Below are positions 22,374 through 34,511 of a DNA stretch of 64,000 nt, in pieces. The stretch spans positions 19,044,616 to 19,108,615 of the forward strand of contig NC_068338.1 of assembly GCF_014633365.1 (NCBI RefSeq), read 5' to 3'. Made by a program: the position numbers and the translations under genes. The notes beneath the pieces are model-generated. The model had not been told where the DNA came from, searched no databases, and saw only the letters and a list, made by a program, of their open reading frames with translations. This stretch comes from Diospyros lotus. Its lineage: Eukaryota > Streptophyta > Magnoliopsida > Ericales > Ebenaceae. Numbering within the stretch: the first letter of the stretch is position 1; each line of letters opens with the position of its first letter.

Positions 22374-22571
22374 ATGGATTTTTAGGTTATTTTAACTCAT
22401 TTTTTAAATGACAAATGAGATCATTGTCAATTCTAGAACATGGATTTTTAGGTTATTTTAACTCATTTTTTAAATGGCAAATGAGATCATTGTCAATTCT
22501 AGAACATGGATTTTTAGGTTATTTTAACTCATTTTTTGAATGGCAAATGAGATCATTGTCAATTCTAGAAC
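22374..22571. repeat. 66-bp tandem repeat, three copies
   Basis: Three consecutive units of exactly 66 bp starting at 22374, 22440 and 22506, each beginning ATGGATTTTTAGGTT and ending CTAGAAC. They differ at only one or two bases. The unit carries in-frame stops and is not coding. A C10 run followed by an A-rich run (22671-22701) lies 100 bp downstream. Confidence 0.9.
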
Positions 22572-22982
22572 ATGAGAGGTATCTTTATAATTAGGGCAAA
22601 TCTTAAAAGTGATTATGATTTGAGAGGTATCATTGTCAATGCACTCTATCCTTATTTTAATTTACTCAACACCCCCCCCCCCAAAAAAAAAAAAAAAAAA
22701 AAGAAAGAAGAAATGTTTAGAGTATTTGTCAAAAACTTCAAATCACTAACCATATTATGATTTGAAATTTAGAATCGCATTATTATTTATCAACTTCCAT
22801 TCAAACTCCAGGCCTAATTCACTTGATGCCCTCTGATTTGAAGCCCAATTCAAACTCCAGGCCCAATACGACCACTCCAACTTCAACTTGTTGACATTTT
22901 GTCTTAGGTGGCCTTTGACACATATTTCATTTTTCTATTTTTAGTTTTTATTATTTCATTTTGGTTTTTATTTTTTTAAAAA

Positions 22983-23510
22983 ATAAATACCAGACATTTT
23001 GTATATTGAACGTCCTCAAGATAGGCTTGCCTTCTAGATCTTCTAGCCAATATGCTCCTGGGCTCAACATCTCTTTGACTTGGTATGGCTCTTCCCAATT
23101 TAGAGTTAACTTGTTGGATTCTTGAGGATGGCTAACACTAGCCCAGTGAAGGACCAAGTCCCTAGGAAGCATCTTCACTTGACCATTTGATTGTAATACA
23201 CTAATACTAGATAGTCTCCAATTGTATGCCTCTTGTCAGATTTGTGCCTAGTCTTGATGTTCATCCAATAGATCCAACCCAGCTCGTAATGCTTCCTCAT
23301 TCACCTAAGCTTCGAAAGTGTTTTCACTTGAAGCTTGGTGACCCAATTTCCATTGGGATGACTACCTCATACCCATACCACAGGCTGAAAGGTGTTTCTT
23401 GGTGGTAGTTTGAGTAATGCTTTGGGAGGACTATAGGATATTAGGGAGCCCTTCAACCCAACACCTATCATCCTTCTCTATTCAAGCTTTAACCCTTGAG
23501 GGTGTCCAAT
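22983..23510 (-). pseudogene. pol: Ty3/gypsy (Tat-type) integrase C-terminal fragment
   Basis: The - strand reads WVEGLPNILWS, VNEEALRAGLDLLDEHQD and then the open frame 23178-22951 with MLPRDLVLHW, LNWEEPYQVKEML and PGAYWLEDLEGKPILRTFN. This is the end of a gypsy integrase, where the chain binds DNA. Stops and a shifted frame break it. No LTR or other domain is attached, so it is a relic. Confidence 0.78.
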
Positions 23511-23517
23511 AAATATT

Positions 23518-23600
23518 CCGTCGCTAAAACCTAAAATCAATCGCTAAATCAATTTAGCGATGGAATTTGTCCGTCGCGAAACTCATCGTCGCTAAAAAAT
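23518..23600. repeat. CACTA subterminal-repeat fragment
   Basis: Contains CGTCGCTAAAA, AATTTAGCGATGG, CCGTCGCGAAA and CGTCGCTAAAA, the unit seen in the CACTA elements at 51.4 and 53.5 kb. No CACTA terminus is present, so it is a fragment. Confidence 0.5.
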
Positions 23601-25342
23601 AAAATAATTAAAAAGTAAAAAATTAAAACATTGAGACTATTGAATTTAACTTTAGCTACATAAAAAATAATAAAAACTTCAAAAAAAAAAAATCTAAATT
23701 ATGAATATTTCTTGGTCAAGAACACTTACTTGCAAAGATCAAAACCAAACCAAATAATCTCAAAATTAATATATATGAACTGCAAAGTAATAATTCAAGA
23801 AAAATAAACCATTCTTCTTTATTCTTTCTTTTTTCTCACCACTTTCCCTTTACACACAAATTATATATGAACTGCAAAATAATAATACAAGAAAAATAAA
23901 TCAAACAAGGGGGTGGAGTTAATTGGAAAGAGTATTTCCTCTAAGTCGGTACCTTAAAGGAATCATTGAACTCATTTATTTGAAATTGGGGAAAAAAAAA
24001 ATCTACCTCTATTCTCTCATTTTAAGAATTGATAGAATTCATCTCACCAATTCCATGTGACCTTGAGGGAAATAATAGATCCGTTCTTCTTTACGAGAAA
24101 GATTAACAAGAGGCCCAGCACAAGTGTGCCACAGTTCACTGTAAGTATTGCAGGAAGACACAAAAACCTACAAGACCCGCTAAAATTATTTCAGATAATG
24201 ACACAAAAAGTATTGCAGGAGGACTAAAATTTCTCAATAATTTCGTAGCAGATAGATTTGATGGTGATCCAGTAAGTACCAAAGGCGTGGTGTGGTAATA
24301 TGGAGATTCTAACTCATTTGTCATGCAAACGAGCTTGGTTTAACCTCTTTACTTTAACCTCTTTACTTTGCCCTTTACTTTATGTTTTTTTGGGCGACAT
24401 GATTGTTACCTAGACAAACCTTTATGCATAGTGTGACCTAAAATACTAACAAAAATGAAAATTATCCTTGCACCAATACCATTCATGGCCCTCGCCACAC
24501 CTTACAAAAATGAAGAAGCCTCTCTCCCCTTTCCATTCTTCAATCTGCCATCATTCAATTATTTACAAGTTTGGTTTTTGGGATTCGACAACCTCCTCCT
24601 TCAAGATTAAGTTTACAGTTTCACTATTAGTGGAAAATCTCTACTTTTTAATAAAATCTAAGTAACATTGATACAATTTCTACCTTTTACATGAAATTAA
24701 AAGCCCTATTTATACCCAGCTAGCAACCTAATCCAACTCTTTACTTTACAAGAACTTAAACTTGTGATTAAAAAAATAATAATAAAAATATCCCTAACTA
24801 TAATTGTGAGTAAATACAACTAAAATAAATTGCTTACAACACTTCTTCAATAAATTAAAGATGAACATATATAGAAAAGCTTTTGAGCACCAATAGTTCT
24901 CCTATTTTCTTTAACACATGAGATAACTAGTAAGCCAAAAATCTCACTTTCTTCTATTAGTTTGATTTTGATAGTACACAAAACTTTAATAAAAGATGAC
25001 TAAATCTTAAATTACTCTGAATGATATTTAAAAATGGCTTTTAGAAATAATGAGCCAAGGATTAATATATTTAAACAATACTTGAAATTAATAGACTACA
25101 AAATGTAGCCAAAGTTTAAAATGCAAAGGAAAAATTGTCAACTGCTCATCAATTCCAATAGCTAGTTGTCTATTGGGGATGTCAAAGGCTATATAAATAC
25201 AAGACCCTTGACCTCTAGAAAAAAAAAAAAAAATGATGCAAGAATTCTTTAGGAAATCATTCATGTGAGTTTTCAGTGTCTTCCTCATTAATTTTAGAAC
25301 TACATTTATAAATTTATCCTATAGAAGATTTATTATAAGAAA
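23601..25342. other. Intergenic, nothing recognised
   Basis: AT-rich. The phrase ATATATGAACTGCAAA(A/G)TAATAAT is repeated near 23770 and 23864. No coding similarity seen. Confidence 0.4.
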
Positions 25343-25571
25343 AAAGCTATAAACCTTGTAAACTAAACTTCTATCATTGCATTGAGTAGGGTACTAAAGA
25401 GCTAAAGGTATGGCTCTATCTTAGTTATTAGGTTTGCTATTTCCTAGTGAGAGAAAAATTAAGAAGGTTGAAGGTTGTGATTTTTTATCCTTGTAAACTA
25501 ATACATATATAGTGAGAGAAAAATTAAGAAAAAAGTTGTAAACCTTGTAAACTAAACTTCTATCATTGCAT
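25343..25571. repeat. Local direct duplication
   Basis: TAAACCTTGTAAACTAAACT plus TCTATCATTGCATT occurs at about 25350-25384 and again at 25535-25570. GTGAGAGAAAAATTAAGAA occurs at 25447 and 25512. Confidence 0.75.
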
Positions 25572-25589
25572 TAATTTTTTACTTGGCAA

Positions 25590-25680
25590 TTGATACATAT
25601 ACACACACACATAATACATATATATATACATACACACAAAATACATATATATACACACAAAATATATATATACATATACC
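25590..25680. repeat. TA/CA microsatellite
   Basis: Mixed runs of ATACACAC, ATATATAT and ACACACAAAATA. Confidence 0.9.
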
Positions 25681-26233
25681 TTTGAGGCGGCTGAGGCGAA
25701 TTATTAAAGTATTTTAGTTTTGTAATAGTTCTGTCATAATTTTGTGCTGTTATTTCTGTTTTCTGTTGCTAAATAAACAATGACATTTTTGTCATTTTGA
25801 TGTATTAGTTCTAGGAATATTTAATAAAATAGTTGAAACCCCAAATGGGTTAATGAAGCATTTTATTATCTTTTGTCTCTCTCTCTTTGTTCGTGGAATG
25901 GTATCAGAGTGATTTTGAAACCCTAGAGCTTTTTTTTGTCGAGCCCTAGGTTGTCTTCCGCCACATGCTTTGCTTCGCCTCTTCTTCAAATCTTCGAAGA
26001 TCTATGATACGAGGATCAACGATTCCGTGAGTCTTCTTTGTTCAGATTCCCTTTTCGATTCTTTGTATTTTCTCTTCGTATCTTCTTTGTTTGGAGATCA
26101 AGAGATCAATTTTTTTTTTAAGATTTGAAACTTTTCTCCTTTGCTCGGAGATCTGTTATCGAAGATTTCTTTTGGAAATTTTGAATCTTGCGATTCCTCT
26201 TAATCAGCAAAACTGTTTGTTCATTTTTTATCT

Positions 26234-26404
26234 ATGGCAACAGAGAATTTATCATCTTCCTTGTCAAGGATTAATTCCGCCATTGACGACAGAATGAGTC
26301 TTTTCTTCTTACATCATTCTGATAACCTCAGCCTGGTTCTAGTATCCCAACCATTAACCAGAGATAACTACGCTTCCTGGAGCTGTGCGATGGTGATTCT
26401 TTAG
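26234..26404 (+). pseudogene. gag: Copia gag N-terminus (truncated by internal deletion)
   Basis: From ATG 26234 the frame gives MATENLSSS and then HHSDNLSLVLVSQPLTRDNY and ASWSCAMVIL, the N-terminal gag motif of plant copia elements (gag_3/DUF4219 type). It is closed by TAG at 26402. The rest of gag, protease, integrase and RT are deleted. Confidence 0.8.
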
Positions 26405-26716
26405 TTTCATGGAAAGCTAAAAAGCAAAGCACAGTTTCTCGATCATCTGTTGAAGCCGAATATTAGGCGCTCACTTCTACTGTTAGTGAGATTATTTGGA
26501 TTAATCAACTCCTTACTAATTTTCAATTTTTTCCTACAGCTCCTACTTTGCTTTTCTGTGACAATCAAGCAGCTGTCCACAATGCTTCTAATCTGGTCTT
26601 CCATGAACGCACCAAGCACATCTAGTTAGATTGTCATTTTGTTCGGGACAAGTTGACCGATGGCGTGTTTAAACTTCTTCATATCAGCACACAACATCAG
26701 CTAGCTGATGTGTTTA
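26390..26716 (+). pseudogene. pol: Copia RNase H C-terminal fragment, continued at 31651
   Basis: Reads GDSLVSWKAKKQSTVSRSS, VEAEY then a stop, LTSTVSEIIWINQLL, FCDNQAAVHNASN, ERTKHI, LDCHFVRDKLTDG and QLADVF. It is cut at GTTTA (26712-26716) by the solo LTR, and TKPLSRS follows at 31651-31676. The gag and RNase H frames overlap in the sequence GGTGATTC, so the internal deletion seems to have used a short shared sequence. Confidence 0.82.
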
Positions 26717-29700
26717 TGTAAGAACCCATATTTTCATAAGGTTGCCACGTAATTTAAGCAAATTTAGAATACCAAAAAATTGGCTTAATAGTAGTTATAA
26801 GTACCGAGTCGACTATAGGGAATGTCTCGAAATGAAATTGTCTAAAGAAAATGATATGGTCTTGATGAGTGTTTCGAGATAAGATTTTTGGTATCGAAAA
26901 AAATCGAATTGAGAACGATTTTCGGTACAGCTAAAATACAACTGTCATTTAAGCTGCAAAATTGAATTGTCGTAGAGGACTCCTGTGAAGTCAACGAAAG
27001 CTTGAGAGGGCTCTAGTTTTTCATAATGAGCAATCCTTCAGTAGTTTTGGGATGAAACGATAGCCCGGTGAGGATACTGGGATGGAATCGTCTTTATCAA
27101 GTAATCTTAGATTATTAATTTTGCATTTTCGGTATTGAGATGCAAATTAATTTGAGGTTTGAGGGCATGGTTGCAATAAAGAAATTTTTCAAGTGATATT
27201 AAGAAGGAAATTGGGGTTTATGTGTAATTTTTTGTAATTTAAATGTGTAATTTAATAGTGTAATATATAATTATATATATATATATAGATGTGTGCACAG
27301 GCACACAATGGCCACGCCTCTACAAGTTTGGAAAGCTTTGCACGGAATAAGGGATGGGTCGAGGGATAAGGCAATTGGGTGCATGGTGTGTTGCCTATAA
27401 ATAGGACTAAGAAGTAAAGGCAAAATGGGGAAGTGGAGATGGAGAGGAAGCAACAAGCAACTGGCAGCCATGGTCGTGTGAAGTAAGCAATTGATCGGAA
27501 GAGACAACGAGGAGGTGGACAGATCGGGAGGAAGCAGTGGCCGAAAGCAGCTGCAACGAAGTCGGAAGTCTATGCTGGAAGCGCTAAAGGTCAGCAATGG
27601 TAGCAAGTCGCGGCCATGGCAGCTCGGTCGAAGGCGGCAAGGCGGAGTAGCGGCGGCCATAGCGAGGCCGATGGTGGCTAGTGCGGTGGCTAGTAAGGTC
27701 CGCAGCGGCCATCGGGTGCGAGAAGGAGGACTGGCAGAGCTGGAACCGCGGCCATGGCAACTGTGAAGCTGCATTGTAGTAGTTGGCCAGCAACGCAGTC
27801 GGCGTTGGGGGTAGTATGGCGGCCACCAACAAGGCCAGGGGAATCCGGCGAGGGCAGCAAGGCGGATCGTGGCGGGCGGCGGCGGTTGCAAGGTTGGTGA
27901 CCGTGGGAGTTGCAGGCGCAGGAAGAGGAAGAAAAAGGTGGAGAAAAAGAGAAGAAATAAAAGAAAAAGAGAAAAGAAAAGAAAAAAAAGGAAAAGAAAG
28001 AAAATATGAAAAAAATATAGAAAAAATGGGTCAAGGAGATTTATTAATATTCCAGAGATTTTTGGGACAAGGAAATGGTTCGAGTACGCATTTCAAGGAT
28101 ATGACACGCATACCGAGGAAGCTTGAAAGGCTAAGTTAAGGTAAGTAAAATCCCTAAAAAAATTTAGAAATTTAGGAATATAATTTTATGAATTATTATA
28201 GTGAAATATTTAGAAATATTTAGTTTGAATTTATTGAGGAAAAATAGGAAGAAATATAGAAAAAAAATACAAGAAATTATGAAAAAATATATTTTTGTAA
28301 CACCCCGCCTCGCTAGGCGTGTCACTATAAGGGTATTTTCGGAAATCTTTTTTTTTTCTTTTTCAAGTTCATCACGTGCGGTGATTTCAAGAACAACTTT
28401 CACATGCAGACAATGAATCCCGAGAACCCCAGTCTTGCTCATTTAACTAACAAGATCAATAATCTTAACAACTAAATGAGACATATTACAACGCAGCGGA
28501 TGCATTAACATCAACACCGTGGCCTACCACGAGTTCCATACAAGATGTTTCTACACCGAAACACTTATTACAAAACTACCAAATGATAACAATATTATCG
28601 TACTATCGTTCATACACATCCAAATACATACTAAAGCTTCCAAATGATATAATAACTAGCAAGCTAAACACCGTTGCTCTTAACTGGCCACGTCCTTACC
28701 CTTGTAGCAGTCCCTGGCTAGAACGTTGAATGTTCCAGGGGCATAATCCAGGTTAGATGATAAAACATCTAAGTGATGGCATGAAACAGTTTACAAAATG
28801 CATGAAAAACATACGAGCATGGCATATACAGATAAAACGTCATGCAACACGTTTAACTTGAGAAATCTCCCTGACATACTCAACCTCCCGTGGAAAATTC
28901 ATTCCACACACCGTTGGGGTTGACCTTGCCGCGACATACTTAATCTCTCGAGTGCCCTACCGTGTCACTCGTTCACCAGGATTAACCTTGTCCCATTCTC
29001 AAGAAGACCCCATCCCGTTCCATACGGATCCAACAACAACACGAAAAACCAATGCCCCGATGATATGAAAATCACACACCATGCACCGACTCTTTTATAA
29101 GTAAAAACAGTTGATGCAATATACCACATGATCAATATGCAAATGATGCCACAAGTACATAAGTAAAACGCATAAGCATAGCATCCCGAGTTTTGGTAAG
29201 ACCGTTCATCGGAACTCACTACACTCACAGTAAGACATTTCCAAAACAAGGGTAAAACTAGAGTCAGACCACTCACCTCGAACGCATTCTGAATGCCTCG
29301 ATCCTCGTGTAATGCCTCGATTTGAGTGCCAAATCGAAAGTATTGGTACTTATACTCAACCTCGAGCCACGACACTCCCTAAACATCATATTTAATTTAA
29401 AGAGCATCAAAAATCTATTTTCCTCAATTTCTCCATAATTTCCTCTATTTTCTCCCAATTTTTACCTCGATAATTCTAAAATAATTACCTCCTCAAATAT
29501 TTTTCCAAATATTTCAACACAATAATTCCTAAAATAAATATAGAAAAATACTGAGACAAAAATTACCAAAATAGCCTTGTTCACCCGCCCTCACGCGCCT
29601 AGCGTGTGGTGTGTGGCACGTGCAGCCATGCATTCTTCCCCAAATATCCAACCACCGTCGACTCTCCGATGCCCAAACAAAAGGTACCCCCTTGAAGCCT

Positions 29701-31650
29701 TTGGAGAATCGATCCTAATGGCATAATTTTTATGTCGAAAAACGCCCCAAATGGGCAATTACAGGTGGCCAGTGGCGGTTCGCCACCCTCTTTCGGCCGA
29801 GTTTAAATTGGCCACAAAACTCACCTAAAATGCTCCCAAATGATCCCAATCTCTTCTCCTTGACACAAGGATTCAAAGCCTCTTAATCACTCACTCAAAA
29901 ACATTCAAAATCATGCCCAATTTGTGGCCAAAAACATCAAAACCCTAGGCTCCTTTTATACCCAAAATCCGGCCAGATCTCGGCCAAGATTGGTCCCTAA
30001 GCATTCCCTCGGCCGTATACGACCTCCCCCAAGCCAGCCTCAGCCATCCCATAGCCTAAAATGGCCTCCACGTGCGATGGATTGCGGTGGACGATTTTTG
30101 CCTTGCGCGTTCACACTGCCATATTTTATTTTTTTACACTTTGGCCCCTAGCTTTCTTCAAATGGCATTTCTACCATTTCCATGACACCCTTGATAAATC
30201 CAACTATACCACTAGGACCCACAAGATTAGTATATCTAATTTGACCCTCAAAATTCTTGAAAAAATACCGTTTTGATCTCCCTTGGGCAAATTTAGAAAA
30301 TTGCACTTAGGCCCAATTAATCATTTTGACCTTAAATCTATTTGTTTTAACCCGAAATTGCTTAAGGGTTGTTCTACACATAAAATATTGGTCCTTGACA
30401 TGCTCCGTTGACTTTCCAGATGTCCCCTACGTCGATTCGATTTTCTCAACTCGGTCGACAACTGTACCGAAAACTGTTCCCGATTCAATTTCTTTCATCA
30501 CTAAAAATCACAATTCGTATTACTCGTTATTACTATACCATTTTCCTTGGCTATCTAAGGTCCAGGGTATTCCCTCGGGCTGTTTTAGTCACTTAAGACT
30601 GCGACAGTGTGTCCTATAGTCTTATTCTTTCGATAATTTCACTTGTACCCTTCATCAAATATTATTTATAGCCTTAAATCATTCCTGGGTATTACAGTTT
30701 TAATGCTTATTTAATAAATATGGTGATTAGGTTGCTTTGAGGTTTAAATTGAAGTGACTTGTGCAAATTTTGAGGTTGGCACGCAAATCGAGGCAATGCA
30801 CGAAGTTTTAAACAGGAACAAATATCAAGGTAGGATATAAGCTTGAGAAGGTAAGTGATACTTTGCAACTGGATTTATCTTTGTGAAAAATGCTTGGTTT
30901 GTAGGTGATTTATGTTTCAAACCCCGATCCTCAGGGATGTTTTCATCATATTGACATGCTCTGATATGTTTCCATCACGTAGACTGCATACATGACATGA
31001 CTATAAAATGCATAAATACACATTGATATCATTGATCATGCGCATGTTGTCCGTTAGGAGTACGAATTAGCACCGTTGCTTTACCAAGGGTGCCCCCATA
31101 CACCCCAGCTTTGAAAGAGGTGGCCATAAAAATGGTGAGTAACATGAAGGGTGCAGTTGACCTTTATGAAGAAGTAAGACATTTCATACATACATGATAA
31201 AACATTTTGTGCCATTACTTAGATGATTCATCATCTAACTTGGGCTTTGCCCTTGAAATATTCAAACGTTCCATATGGAGATTGTAGCAGATACGAGGAT
31301 GAATGAGACATGAAATGGCACTTAGCAAAGTGCATGATGAATGAAATGTATGTAATGTAGCTCATGTATTTAAGTTATGCTACTTTGAATTCTGAATGTT
31401 TTGAGGAATGATGATGTATATCCTTATGATTAATGAAGATGTAAGAATTGATTTATGATCAATGTTAAGATATCTGGTTCGATCCTTGTTTCCGCATTTG
31501 ATGTGTATAATAATTCTCTTTCGAGAAATATTTGAAATTTTTGGGATAGATATGAGGAAATGACATGGTTTAGCATTAGTTTGAAAGAAAAAATTTATTA
31601 TCCTAGAATTGTCCGAATTTATAATGCACCCGAGAAAGCGAGGCGTTACA
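26717..31650 (+). mobile_element. Solo gypsy LTR with GTTTA target duplication (itself interrupted)
   Basis: It starts TGTAAGAACCC and ends GCGAGGCGTTACA. It is flanked by identical GTTTA at 26712-26716 and 31651-31655, and removing it restores the copia FTKP reading frame. No internal gypsy coding sequence is present. Without the nested insert it is about 2.5 kb. Its TTTTCGGTACAGC block is shared with the LTRs at 34.5-37.2 and 48.0 kb. The GC-rich 27420-27930 part gives long open frames on both strands that are compositional. Confidence 0.9.
28296..30696 (-). mobile_element. Solo gypsy LTR (- orientation) nested in the solo LTR
   Basis: + strand ends TGTAACACCCCGCC and CCTGGGTATTACA; read on the - strand it is TGTAATACCC...GGGGTGTTACA. 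Flanks are ATTTT and GTTTT (one difference). The uninterrupted relative at 34.5-37.2 kb reads ATAGGTTTTAAT at the same point, supporting GTTTT as the target. 2401 bp with no internal domains. Confidence 0.83.
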
Positions 31651-31676
31651 GTTTACCAAACCTTTATCTCGCAGCG

Positions 31677-32035
31677 GTGAACGGAGGCGAAAGTAGTGGT
31701 GACAACAGAAGGCCGAAGCAGCGATGATGACAGGAGGCAGAAGTGATGGCGAGCTAGTGAGCGAAAGTGAGGGCGAGGGCGAGGCAGCGGGCGTGCAGCG
31801 AGAGCGAGGCCGAGGCTGAGGGCGAGCTAGTGAGAAAGGCTGAGGGCAAAGGCGATGGCGAGGCAGCGGGTGAGCCGCGAGAGTTCGACAGTGGGCGAGG
31901 GTGAGGGCGAAGGGTGGGAAATAAGGAGATCGAGGGAGACGCAGAGAAGATGAGGGTTTTCTGGGGGGTGGGAAAGGAGGAGGGGGGGAGAAGGGTTTCC
32001 AGGGGAGAGGGAAAGAGGCGGGGTAATTCCCGGCT
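31677..32035. repeat. GC-rich, purine-skewed degenerate repeat
   Basis: Irregular repeats of GCGAGGGCGAGGC-, GGCGAGCTAGTGAG- and GAGAGCGAGGCCGAGG-type units on the + strand. GGCGAGCTAGTGAG occurs at about 31748 and 31822. Origin unknown; no coding similarity. Confidence 0.6.
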
Positions 32036-33310
32036 CTTTAGTTTAATATTTAATATTAAATAAAAATAATATAAATTATTGAAATTATTATTATTATTTA
32101 ATTAATAATAATAATTTAAATTATGATAATTATTAAATAATTTAAATAATAATTTATTGTAATAGTTTAAAATGTCATAATAAAATAATTTATTATAATC
32201 ATTTATAAATAATATTTACATTAAACGAAGTAAAATTAATGAGACAAAACTTATAAAAAAAACATCTATAGATTAAGGATAGATCTCGAGTCTCACAAAA
32301 AAAAGAATGAGACAAAACTTATAAAAAAAGAAAAATAAAATGAAACACTGAAAAGAGAATAAATTTCAAAAACTAACGATGTACCACATTCATATAAAGA
32401 AGTTAAACGATTATCAACAAAACAATGAAGAGCCCGATGCACGAATATGAATATTTAGAGAGTTTAGAAATGGTTTTAATAATACTTTACATAAAAAATA
32501 AGGAGACATTTCGTGAATTTATTTTAAAAATAATTTCTCTCTAATAAAAATTGCATGTTTGAGTTAAGTTTTGAGAATCATTATTATAAGTTGAATTTAC
32601 AATATTATTGTTAAGATATAATAATAATTTTTTTTTTATACGAGATAATGGCTTGATCAAGATGCAAGAGAGTTATCCCTTGGCATCTTCGAGAGGTTTG
32701 CAAAGAGAAAAATAAGTTAATGACAGAACATATCTAATCAACATAGTGGGTTCTAGATTGTTGAATTTCATCTATAATTCAGAAAGGAAAAGAGAGAGCA
32801 TAAATGATAAAGAGATGACAAAATGAGATAATTTGTTGCGACAACAACTAATGGTGTGAGGAAAGAGATGATGGCGACGGTGACAAGTGATCGATAGTTG
32901 GTTATTGACAAATAATAGTTAATGATTAACAAATAGTGGCAAAGAAGAGAGAGATATCTGGATTAGAATTTTTAAATTTATATGAAAATATATTTATTTT
33001 TTTCTCGATCAACATTAGAGTTTTATATATAACACTTAAACTTCAAAAATAAAAATTAACGTCCTATAATTTTTTTATAATATAACTATTAAGGGGGAAA
33101 ACCTCTCCATATCTTGATCCGAAAACCATTCTGAACTTATCTTGATACTCTCTTATCCTGCTCATTTTAACAAACATTACTTAAATATATTAAATAAATA
33201 TTTATTTATATATATATATTTTATTTTTTACAAAAATAACACATGTCACTTCTCTAGTTGTTTATTATGAATTACTTAATTATATATTTAATTGTGTTAC
33301 AATATCTACA
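32036..33310. other. AT-rich intergenic
   Basis: TTATTATTAATAAT-type sequence dominates 32045-32220; nothing recognised in the rest. Confidence 0.45.
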
Positions 33311-34511
33311 TATTAGTTAAAGGCCCGCTTCCGAATATTCCCGCTTAACATAGGATATTCGAAAAAAAGTCATTACAGAGATGATATAGGACAAAACTGA
33401 TCTAAAATGACAACTTATTTCATTTCTAACAGCGAAAATTAAATTAAAGTTCTATTACATTTACAGTATCTCATAACTTTGGGCTCGATGGCCATACAAA
33501 ATCATTAGTTAGAATCTTTAAAGTTAGGACACATCTCTGTACACCACTATCTCTGGGCTGTAGTCCTACTGGACTACCCCTCAATAATAAACTTTTCTTT
33601 ACCTAGAATGGCAAAGAAGATCAAGTGAGCCACAAGGCTCAGCAAATTCGAGAAACAATGAATAGTATATAGGATCCAAGAATATGATGACATCATGAAA
33701 AGTAATCAAGGATTCCACAATTATATACAAGATTCATAATTCATGAATTTTATCAATTGAACTTAATATATCATGTCACCATGTATCACTATGCAATTGC
33801 GCATAAAATTCCAATATCATTATCAATTCTTACAGGCTCGCAAGCCATCAATCAATACATGTAAGAGTGCATCATTTCATTATCAATATTAATTTTCCCG
33901 GCTCCCAAGCCATAAATCGATGCATGAAAAAGTGCATAAGTTCCATAAAATCTCACAATTAAATATGGAGCCAACCTGCAGGGCTATGGTCACCTCGTCC
34001 CGTGCCAGGTGCTCTAGGGTACCCTTTCTCCCTCCACACAAAATAATAGGTGCGCAAAACATATATATATATATGTAATATGTACATGTATGAATCATGT
34101 ATGCATTTTCCAACCACATGTATTTAAATTCTTGTTTCTTAACATTCATACTTTCAACACCATTTACCCATACCGGGTATTTTACCATCATCAAATAATT
34201 CGACATATCTTACTTCATAAAATTTATCGCAATCAAGATGTAAATTATAACACATAAATAATTTTGGGAGATGCTATTTAAGGTTAAATATTGATTCATC
34301 ATTTGAGGAGTAATATAGATTTAATATGCTATTTTTCCCATCATAATAATCTTCAATGATTCATTTAATAATTATGCTAAATTGACATTAATATGTATTT
34401 TGGAAAATTAAATAGGGTATTCAGATTTTAGCATGTATATTCTAGTATGTGAGAGTGAATTTGGATGGTTTATGGCCTATTCAAATATGTTAGAGGAGCA
34501 TTGAGTGGTAC
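33311..34511. other. Unassigned, LTR-like sequence
   Basis: Moderately AT-rich with a TA run near 34060-34075. Composition resembles gypsy LTR/untranslated sequence, but no ends or matches are visible within the window. Confidence 0.3.

Larger units (their letters stand above)
25690..31676 (+). mobile_element. Copia deletion derivative interrupted by solo LTRs
   Basis: Copia primer site TGGTATCAGAG at 25899-25909, gag start at 26234, an internal deletion at 26390-26402 joining gag directly to RNase H, then an insertion at 26717-31650, after which the RNase H resumes (TTTACCAAACC, encoding FTKP). A putative short 5' LTR lies between about 25690 and 25897, but its ends are not certain. The 3' LTR is not recognisable after 31676. 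Confidence 0.75.

Noticed and set aside
24136..24324. Possible small membrane protein frame
   Set aside because: No start context, conservation signal or neighbour support; composition alone.
27271..28139. Long open frames on both strands, up to 206 codons
   Set aside because: They lie inside a solo LTR, overlap one another in several frames and reflect GC-rich composition with no domain.
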